Of a stretch of 5,645 bases of DNA, positions 1 to 5,645 are shown one piece after another. The position numbers and the translations under genes are program-made. The stretch lies in assembly GCA_023380515.1 (NCBI GenBank), contig JAMCRH010000156.1, forward strand, positions 1-5,645, given 5' to 3'. Below the pieces are notes generated by a model, which searched no databases, had not been told where the DNA came from, and was given only the letters and a program-made list of their open reading frames with translations. Origin of the DNA: Gammaproteobacteria bacterium (GTDB lineage: Bacteria > Pseudomonadota > Gammaproteobacteria > Enterobacterales > Alteromonadaceae). Position 1 is the stretch's first letter; every line of letters starts with the position of its first letter.

Positions 1-1416
1 TGTGAACAGTTAAGTCAAATTGCCAGTTTGGGTTTTCGTGGTGAAGCCTTGCCAAGTATCAGTTCGGTTTCCAATTTAAGCCTGATTTCCAGACAACATG
101 ACGGTGAATGCGGCTGGCAAATCCATCATGAAGATGATGTTGCACAACCGGTGGCGCACCCAATCGGAACGACGGTTGCGGTACGTGATTTATTCTTTAA
201 CCTCCCTGCCAGACGTCGCTTTCTTCGAAGTGCTCGTACCGAGCAGCAACAAATTCTTATTACATTGCAACGCCTGGCATTAAGTCGGTTTGATGTACGG
301 TTTCAGTGTAATTTAAATGGTCAACAAAAATTAAATCTGCCGATTGCTGAAACGCAGACACAACAATTGGCCCGAGTCGGCAAGATCTGCGGTCAAGCTT
401 TTGGCAAACAGGCATTGGTCATTGATCAGCAGTTTGATTTTATCGAGATAAAAGGCTGGTTGGGTCATACCGAAACCCATCGACCACAAGCCGATCAGCA
501 ATATTTCTTTATTAATGGCCGGGTGATTCGAGATCGTTTAATCAGTCAGGTAATTCGTCAGGCCTATGCCGAGTTGATTCCACCAGGTCGGCATCCGGCC
601 TATGTTTTATACATGACTATTCCACTGGATCGGGTGGATGTGAATGTTCATCCAACCAAACATGAAGTGCGCTTTCGGGAAACCCGACTGATTCATGGAT
701 TAATTCATCGTGCTGTGAGTGATGAATTACATCAGCAAATCAACACCAAAGTGTCTCCAACATCATCACCAGTTGAGCAGCAGATTGCAGAATCGCCCCC
801 CAGCTATCAGAGACATGATTTATCAAGCGTAAATAGTGCATTACCAATTCAGAACTTGTTTTCAATTAATCACGCTGCTCCAACAGATGCATTTCAGTTA
901 TTGCAGCTGCTACATCAACGCTTCGCCTGGGTGCGTTTTCGGCAACAAAATTATCTGATTGATTTAACCAAGGCCCTAGCGGATTCGCGTCAACAGCAAT
1001 TTGCCAGTGAGTTGCAACAATTGCCATTAAAAAGCAGACCGATATTGGTACCACTGAATATCGCTTGTACTGCTGCTCAGCAACAAGCTGTTACTGAACA
1101 TAAAAGTTTGCTGAATGAATTTGGCTTTGAGTTACAACCACAAGACAATTCCCTGACCATTAAAAAAATTCCGATTGTGTTGGCACAGTTGGATTTAAAT
1201 ACTATGGTGAGCAGCGTGATAGATGCGCTTAACCAAAAAAATATCAATGCCATATCGCTTGGTCAACACCTGCTGAACTTGTTACATACGACTGGCGAAC
1301 TTCAGCTCCAACAAGCTGAGCAATGGCTGCAAAATGCCTCACCACAAAAATGCATTGAACAGCCTTGGTGTCGGGAACTTGATTTGCTGACACTTGGTAG
1401 CTTATTCTCGGACTGA
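1..1416 (+). CDS. mutL: DNA mismatch repair protein MutL (5' end cut by window edge)
   Basis: MutL is the homodimeric ATPase that links mismatch-bound MutS to strand incision and helicase loading in cytosolic mismatch repair. The frame is open from base 1 (first codon Cys), so the TTG at 28 is not the real start. Numbering from that Cys, the GHKL ATP-lid motif LGFRGEAL is at 10-17, followed by the GT...DLFFNLPARR motif at 56-72, a FINGRVIRDR segment at 170-179, and VDVNVHPTKHEVRF at 212-225. Lys220 of that last motif matches the ATP-contacting Lys307 of E. coli. Alignment from memory places Gly11 at E. coli Gly93, so about 82 residues are missing and full length would be near 553, against 615 in E. 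coli; the shortfall is mostly in the linker (about 226-295). The C-terminal dimerisation domain (about 297-471) lacks the DQHAAHERI endonuclease motif: an IDLTKALADSR stretch stands in its place. This fits a MutH-dependent system (inference). Family identity is very secure. Confidence 0.97.
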   Translation, partial: CEQLSQIASLGFRGEALPSISSVSNLSLISRQHDGECGWQIHHEDDVAQPVAHPIGTTVAVRDLFFNLPARRRFLRSARTEQQQILITLQRLALSRFDVRFQCNLNGQQKLNLPIAETQTQQLARVGKICGQAFGKQALVIDQQFDFIEIKGWLGHTETHRPQADQQYFFINGRVIRDRLISQVIRQAYAELIPPGRHPAYVLYMTIPLDRVDVNVHPTKHEVRFRETRLIHGLIHRAVSDELHQQINTKVSPTSSPVEQQIAESPPSYQRHDLSSVNSALPIQNLFSINHAAPTDAFQLLQLLHQRFAWVRFRQQNYLIDLTKALADSRQQQFASELQQLPLKSRPILVPLNIACTAAQQQAVTEHKSLLNEFGFELQPQDNSLTIKKIPIVLAQLDLNTMVSSVIDALNQKNINAISLGQHLLNLLHTTGELQLQQAEQWLQNASPQKCIEQPWCRELDLLTLGSLFSD

Positions 1417-1428
1417 TTAAACATGCAC

Positions 1429-1433
1429 TGAGG
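1429..1433 (+). promoter_or_regulatory. Ribosome binding site for the gene at 1444
   Basis: TGAGG lies 10 bases before the ATG at 1444, slightly long but usable spacing; the following GGCGG may also contribute. The TGA at 1429-1431 is an in-frame stop, so the coding region cannot extend upstream. The next in-frame ATG is about 96 codons downstream, past the membrane anchor. Together these fix the start at 1444. The 27-base gap after mutL shows no promoter or terminator, so translation probably occurs from a mutL read-through transcript. Confidence 0.6.
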
Positions 1434-1443
1434 CGGTTTTCAC

Positions 1444-2562
1444 ATGGATCGAGCCCGTACTGGTTCCACAATAGCTGCAGCGATTTTGGCTGTTATCGTG
1501 ATATTACTGTTTGGTTATTTGTTATGGAGTGACGCGCCGCCCAATCGCAGTGAACTCACTGTCGATCCTCCGATTGAAGTTATTGAGCCAGATTTACCGC
1601 TGGAAATTATCCGTTCCGCTGAACAAGAGTTACCTGACAGAGAAGCTATCCGTGAACGGGAAGCAGCAGAATTTGTGGATCAATTGGCCGGCGCTGATGA
1701 CAGCACCATTATTGTTAATGAATATCAAGATATGTTTGTCCGCCCGGATAGCATTATTGCCCTGCCAGAACTCGAGCAACGCACCACCACATTAAAAAGC
1801 CTGATGGATGATAAATCCCTTAGCGCCGATACTCCGCTAACACTGCGTTATACCGAAGAAATCAGAGAGCAAACCACCCTGCAACAATTGGAAACCGAAG
1901 AAGAGGATCATATTGCGCCTATCACCATTGTAACGGAACAAGGTGAGACAATTACGGCGCCATTGGTCGAACTGCTACAACGTGAAGATATTGATCAATC
2001 TGCCCCTGTGACTCAGATCCGCGAGCAACAGCAAGTCAAACAAATCAAAGCCAGCGAACTGGCAGATGCTGATATTGCAGAAGATCAACAAATGTCGGTC
2101 ACCATCAGCCGTGGTGTACAGAAACTGGATATCGCTGATTTAATTAATAGCGATAGTACAGAAATGCAAGACAGCCTGTTTTATCTGCATCGGGTGACAG
2201 AAGAAGATGTTCAAGGCCTTTGGGGAATCATTCAAACCGGCTTGATTCGTAATTTTCGTCAGGGGATCAGGTTGCAGCGTAATGGTGCTGAGCAGAAAGT
2301 CAGCGTACTTATTCCAGCCGATGCCGATGAGCCGTTACCCGATGGTCTTAGTTCTTTTTTAGGATTAATCCTGCATCAGAAAGTCTCGACCAGTTATGTG
2401 TATAACTTTAACACCCATACCATGGGTCACAATCCCAATCTGATTCATCCTGGACAGGAATTGATTTTGATCCGTTTTTCAGCTCAAGAATTAAAAGATA
2501 TTTATCAGTTTTTTGCCGAACAACGTAGTACAGATTCGCAAACTTTTGCTATTGGTAATTAA
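1444..2562 (+). CDS. Single-pass membrane protein with acidic repeat-like middle and LysM-like C-terminus, function unknown
   Basis: I do not recognise this 372-residue protein by name. Residues 1-8 are short and basic (Arg3, Arg5), and residues 9-28 form one hydrophobic helix ending LLW. No lipobox or clear signal-peptidase site follows, so it is probably an inner-membrane anchor with the rest in the periplasm. Residues 30-245 are rich in Glu, Asp and Gln and low in aromatics, with a weak ~29-residue periodicity from about 131 to 235. Residues 246-345 are more globular: YLHRVTEEDVQGLWGIIQ (247-264) resembles the first half of a LysM module, and NPNLIHPGQELILI (330-343) resembles the second half, separated by about 65 residues instead of the usual 15-25. 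LysM modules bind peptidoglycan, so a cell-wall role is plausible but inferred. The gene sits 27 bases after mutL, where many gammaproteobacteria carry miaA. Its TAA overlaps the ATG of a possible micropeptide. That the gene is real is well supported; the function is open. Confidence 0.88.
   Translation: MDRARTGSTIAAAILAVIVILLFGYLLWSDAPPNRSELTVDPPIEVIEPDLPLEIIRSAEQELPDREAIREREAAEFVDQLAGADDSTIIVNEYQDMFVRPDSIIALPELEQRTTTLKSLMDDKSLSADTPLTLRYTEEIREQTTLQQLETEEEDHIAPITIVTEQGETITAPLVELLQREDIDQSAPVTQIREQQQVKQIKASELADADIAEDQQMSVTISRGVQKLDIADLINSDSTEMQDSLFYLHRVTEEDVQGLWGIIQTGLIRNFRQGIRLQRNGAEQKVSVLIPADADEPLPDGLSSFLGLILHQKVSTSYVYNFNTHTMGHNPNLIHPGQELILIRFSAQELKDIYQFFAEQRSTDSQTFAIGN
1834..2148 (+). repeat. 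Degenerate ~29-residue protein repeats within the membrane protein gene
   Basis: Units begin at residues 131 (PLTLRYTEE), 159 (PITIVTEQGE), 188 (PVTQIREQQQ) and 218 (SVTISRGVQ), spaced 28, 29 and 30 residues. Each opens with Pro or Ser, an aliphatic residue and Thr. In the first three units a Leu falls 18 residues after the opening residue, within LQQLE, LVELLQ and ASELAD; the fourth has IADLIN three residues earlier. Acidic residues follow. A possible weaker unit starts near residue 101. The repeat is visible only at protein level, not as DNA identity, so it would be old. It was found by eye and is not statistically tested. Confidence 0.4.
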
Positions 2563-2636
2563 TGATTATTGAGATCATCTTAATTGTGTTTGTGCTGGGC
2601 ATTATTGCCTTTGCATGGTGGTTTCCATTTGAGTGA
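2562..2636 (+). CDS. Possible 24-residue single-helix membrane micropeptide
   Basis: The TAA stop of the preceding gene (2560-2562) shares its last A with an ATG at 2562-2564, a TAATG arrangement typical of coupling by termination and reinitiation. The frame runs 24 codons to TGA at 2634-2636. The product is almost entirely aliphatic or aromatic, with one acidic residue near each end (Glu4, Glu24), one Gly in the middle and the tail AWWFPFE. It would make one membrane helix with an interfacial Trp pair. No separate Shine-Dalgarno sequence is visible, so expression would rely on coupling. Its last 35 bases are antisense to the 3' end of the RND gene. It does not match the small membrane subunits I know (CydX, KdpF, CcoM). 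A chance ORF in AT-rich sequence is a real alternative, since runs of ATT, TTT and GTG codons give hydrophobic peptides by default. Confidence 0.35.
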   Translation: MIIEIILIVFVLGIIAFAWWFPFE

Positions 2637-5600
2637 TACTGCGCTTGTTGAACTTGCCGTAACGCAACATCACACTGGGTAACACTAATAAGGTTAGCAA
2701 AGTAGACGAAATCAAACCCCCGATAATAATGGCGGCCATCGGCCCCATAATTTCTCGTCCCGGACTGTCTGCGTTTATGGCTATCGGAAGCATGGCCAAT
2801 GCTGTAACCAGCGCAGTGATCAAAATGGATGGCAGACGCTCAAGCGCACCTTGAATAGCCGTTTCCAGAATCCAGGATTTACCTTCAACTTCAATCAGAT
2901 GCTGATAATGCGACACCAGCATAATGGCATTACGTAAAGTAATACCAAATAACGTAACAAACCCCACCAGCGAACCGATGGATAACACACCTCCGGTTAA
3001 CCATGCAGCTACTACACCTCCCAATAATGAGAACGGTAGGTTAAGTAATACCAGCCAGGTATTTCGCACACTTTTAAGTGCCATATACAATAAAATCAGC
3101 ACCACCAGTCCTACCAGAACGGAATGCACCAACAGATCCTTACGCGATTCCGCTTCTGCCACAGCCGTACCGGTAAACTCCGGATAAGTATCGGCATCAA
3201 ACTGAACCTCCTGATGCACTCGCTGCTGTAATTCGTTAAAAAACGATCGTAAATCACGGCCGCTGACATTACAGGTGATGGTTTGCAAGCGTTGTGCTCC
3301 ATGATGCAAAATCGCATGACGGCCGGAAACCTGCTGTATTTCGGCGACATCGCCTAACGCCAGCATACGTCCATCCACAGTTCGTAATGGCAGATTTAAT
3401 AAATGATGTGGCTGCTCACGTAATTGAGGTGGCAATACCACAAAAATATCAAATAACCGGTTGCCTTCAGCAATTTGACCTACCTTGATACCATCAAAAG
3501 CGGCTTTAATGTTTTGCATCACCGTGGCAGGTTGTAGGCCCCATTGCGGTAATTCTTCAAGCTTTATACGCACCTGCAATTGTGGCTCGCCTGGTGGTGC
3601 TCGTAATTGAATATCAGTTGCCCCATCAATATCGGCCATAACAGCAGCGACTTCACGCGCCTTATAATCCAGTGCATCAAGATCATTACCGTAAATATTC
3701 ACAACTACTGGAGAAGTGTAGCCGGATATGGTCTCGTCGATACGCTCGGTCAGGAAGGTATTAACCTCTGAACTAATGCCGGGAAAGGATTCCAATATTT
3801 CGCGAATTTCATCCAGGATCACTTGCTGTTCAGGACCCGACAACGGTTCCAAATCAACTTCGTACTCACTGTAATGAGTGCCAAACGTGTCGGCACCACG
3901 CTCTGCCCGTCCTGCCCATTGGGATGTTGCTCGTACCCCAGGAATAGCAGCGACTTGTTGCTCTATCAAACCACCAATCCGCAATGATTCCTGCAATGAT
4001 GTGCCGGGCACACTGGCGGTATGGATGATGTAATGACCTTCACGTAGTTCAGGTAAAAACCGACCACCAAAAAACGGCAGCAAGCTGGCACCGGCCACAC
4101 AAAATATCAGCACCGCCAACATCATAAATTTGGGAAACTGGCAAGTCACTCGTAATATCCGGCCATAACCGATTTGTAGCCAGTGAATTAATGGCGGCTC
4201 GGTAGTGCGTGTTACACCAATCCGGCTTAACAAGGTATGACAAAGCGCAGGAGTAACGGTTAACGCAACTAATAGAGATGCCAGAATCGCCAGAATATAA
4301 GCCTGGCCTAATGGCTCGAACATTCGTCCCGCCACGCCGCCCAGCGTTAATAACGGCACGAACACCAGCATTACAATCAGACTGGCATAGACCACCGAAC
4401 CTCGCACCTCCATGGAGGCTTCATAGACGATTTGAATAACTGGCCGTGGTTCTTTTAACGCGGCGTTTTCTCGCAATCGACGAAAGATATTTTCGGTATC
4501 AATAATGGCATCATCGACCACTTCACCAAGGGCAATCGCCAGACCTCCGAGCACCATAATATTAATATTGACGCCAAATTCGAGTAGCACGATCAAGGCT
4601 GCAAACAATGACAACGGAATTGCCGTCATCGAAATAATGGCGGTGCGTAAATTAAATAGAAACAAAAACAGCACCAATAACACTAAAGCGCCACCGACCA
4701 GCAAATGGTGACGAATATTTGCCAGTGAGGTTTGAATGTAGTTGGCCGGGCGAAACAGGTCCGCATGCAACTCAATACCATCAACCTCAAAGCCATCACG
4801 AAACTCATTCAATGCGGTTTCAATACCTTGCGTTACCGCCAGTGTATTGGCCTTATATTGACCGATAACCATCAACACAATGCCGACCTTACCGCCAATG
4901 GCTGCACCGCCGATTGCTGGAGCAGCGCCATATTCAATCGTAGCGACATCCCCTAGATATAAAACCGACTGGCCTTGCTGACGAACCACTACTTTTTCCA
5001 TCGCTTTGGCAGTGACGGGTTGACCGATAACTTGCAGCATCATGCGCTGGTTGGCGTTTTCAATAAAACCGCTGCCCTGCAATGCGGTGGCTTCACGCGC
5101 AGCGGCAATAATGTCTAATGCAGATAATTGATACATCGCCAGCTTTTGCGGATCGAGCTGAATTTGCATTTGCCGTTCAGCGCCACCAAACACGTTGATA
5201 TCGGCCACACCATCTACCGCAAGCAATCTCGGTGTTAAAGTCCAATCCACCATTTCGCGCAGCCGCATCAAACTCTGCTGATCAGATGTCAAACCGATGG
5301 TCATGATGGTGCCGGAAGAGGACTCAAGCGGCACCATCAAGGCTGGTCCGACTCCTAGCGGCAACTGACCTTGCGCTGGCATTAAGCGTTCAGAAACTAA
5401 TTGGCGGTTAAGATAAATATCAGTTCGATCTTCAAAGGTAATAATGACTACTGATAAACCGGGTGTTGAAGAGGACCGGACAAACATCACATCCGGTAAG
5501 CCTCCCAGCGCATTCTCAATAGGCTGGGTAACCAGTGTTTCCACCTGTTCGGCGGTAAAGCCCGACGCTTCCGTTTGAATAATCACTTGCTTAGGTGCGA

Positions 5601-5645
5601 ACTCAGGAAATACATCCAGACTGGCTTTATAAATCTGATAACAGC
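2602..5645 (-). CDS. Heavy-metal-type RND efflux permease, CusA/CzcA superfamily (N-terminus cut by window edge)
   Basis: This is the inner-membrane, proton-driven pump of a tripartite efflux system, a trimer in known family members. The frame is open to the right edge (first full codon at 5643-5641, 1013 residues seen), and 19 family-like codons, including SLDVFPEFAP, precede the GTG at 5586, so that GTG is internal. By alignment to CusA about 27 residues, including TM1, are missing; full length near 1040 is normal. From the first full codon, a porter region comes first, TM2-TM7 span about 314-525, a second porter and docking region about 526-838, and TM8-TM12 about 839-994. The TM4 motif ALGEVVDDAIIDTEN (371-385) marks the heavy-metal branch. 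Compared with CzcA, Asp402 is Ala, Asp408 and Glu415 are kept, and extra acidic residues appear. The CusA copper triad is absent: Met573 aligns with His541 and Met672 with Glu637. The substrate is therefore probably not Cu(I)/Ag(I), but is otherwise unresolved. Adaptor and outer-membrane genes are not in view. The 3' end converges on the plus-strand genes. Confidence 0.95.
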   Translation of the reverse strand, partial: CYQIYKASLDVFPEFAPKQVIIQTEASGFTAEQVETLVTQPIENALGGLPDVMFVRSSSTPGLSVVIITFEDRTDIYLNRQLVSERLMPAQGQLPLGVGPALMVPLESSSGTIMTIGLTSDQQSLMRLREMVDWTLTPRLLAVDGVADINVFGGAERQMQIQLDPQKLAMYQLSALDIIAAAREATALQGSGFIENANQRMMLQVIGQPVTAKAMEKVVVRQQGQSVLYLGDVATIEYGAAPAIGGAAIGGKVGIVLMVIGQYKANTLAVTQGIETALNEFRDGFEVDGIELHADLFRPANYIQTSLANIRHHLLVGGALVLLVLFLFLFNLRTAIISMTAIPLSLFAALIVLLEFGVNINIMVLGGLAIALGEVVDDAIIDTENIFRRLRENAALKEPRPVIQIVYEASMEVRGSVVYASLIVMLVFVPLLTLGGVAGRMFEPLGQAYILAILASLLVALTVTPALCHTLLSRIGVTRTTEPPLIHWLQIGYGRILRVTCQFPKFMMLAVLIFCVAGASLLPFFGGRFLPELREGHYIIHTASVPGTSLQESLRIGGLIEQQVAAIPGVRATSQWAGRAERGADTFGTHYSEYEVDLEPLSGPEQQVILDEIREILESFPGISSEVNTFLTERIDETISGYTSPVVVNIYGNDLDALDYKAREVAAVMADIDGATDIQLRAPPGEPQLQVRIKLEELPQWGLQPATVMQNIKAAFDGIKVGQIAEGNRLFDIFVVLPPQLREQPHHLLNLPLRTVDGRMLALGDVAEIQQVSGRHAILHHGAQRLQTITCNVSGRDLRSFFNELQQRVHQEVQFDADTYPEFTGTAVAEAESRKDLLVHSVLVGLVVLILLYMALKSVRNTWLVLLNLPFSLLGGVVAAWLTGGVLSIGSLVGFVTLFGITLRNAIMLVSHYQHLIEVEGKSWILETAIQGALERLPSILITALVTALAMLPIAINADSPGREIMGPMAAIIIGGLISSTLLTLLVLPSVMLRYGKFNKRSITQMETTMQRQ

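Noticed and set aside
28..30. TTG as the start codon of mutL
   Set aside because: The frame is open to base 1 and the upstream codons fit MutL just before the conserved LGFRGEAL motif, so the gene begins left of the window.
2558..2584. Inverted repeat (ATTAA-TGAT / ATCA-TTAAT) as a terminator between the convergent genes
   Set aside because: The stem is AT-rich with a two-base bulge and a 7-base loop, and no T-run follows it; too weak for an intrinsic terminator.
2562..2636. Micropeptide as a CydX-, KdpF- or CcoM-type small subunit
   Set aside because: The characteristic residues of those families are absent and no oxidase or potassium pump gene is adjacent; only general single-helix character is shared.
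3111..3350. Short frames inside the RND and mutL genes on other strands or frames (also near 866-1054, 1244-1471, 1511-1795, 2924-3187, 4505-4956)
   Set aside because: They lie wholly or largely inside strongly conserved coding regions, show no domain-like sequence and lack convincing ribosome sites.
5584..5586. GTG as the start codon of the RND pump
   Set aside because: The frame continues to the right edge through a family-typical SLDVFPEFAP segment; starting at GTG would remove this and TM1.
1..5645. A new defence, mobile or RNA-based system
   Set aside because: I saw no array-like DNA repeats, transposase, integrase, toxin-antitoxin pair, tRNA or structured-RNA signature; the window is mostly housekeeping and efflux genes.

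Overview
The window looks like an ordinary chromosomal segment of a gammaproteobacterium with moderate, slightly AT-leaning base composition. The main clue is a MutL of the E. coli type. Its C-terminal domain lacks the DQHAAHERI nuclease motif, as expected in lineages that nick with MutH guided by Dam methylation. I cannot name a genus from the sequence.

Layout: (1) 1-1416, plus strand, is the mismatch-repair gene mutL, cut by the left edge and missing about 82 N-terminal codons. (2) After 27 bases, 1444-2562 on the plus strand encodes a 372-residue single-pass membrane protein that I cannot name. It has an N-terminal membrane anchor, an acidic middle with a weak ~29-residue periodicity, and a C-terminal part that resembles a divergent or split LysM-like module. 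(3) Its TAA stop overlaps the ATG of a possible 24-codon membrane micropeptide, 2562-2636. (4) 2602-5645 on the minus strand is a nearly complete heavy-metal-type RND efflux pump subunit (CusA/CzcA superfamily). It is cut by the right edge and missing about 27 N-terminal residues.

mutL and the membrane-protein gene are probably one transcript, because the gap is short and holds no terminator-like structure. The RND gene converges on them tail to tail, and its adaptor and outer-membrane partners, if linked, would lie beyond the right edge. No functional link between the two sides is evident. No rRNA, tRNA, CRISPR array, insertion sequence or integrated element was seen. No stretch over 300 bases lacks a gene.

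Most worth a second look: the overlapping 24-codon ORF, the degenerate repeats and split LysM-like end of the unnamed protein, and the metal-site residues of the pump. These match neither the CusA methionine triad nor the classical CzcA membrane motif.
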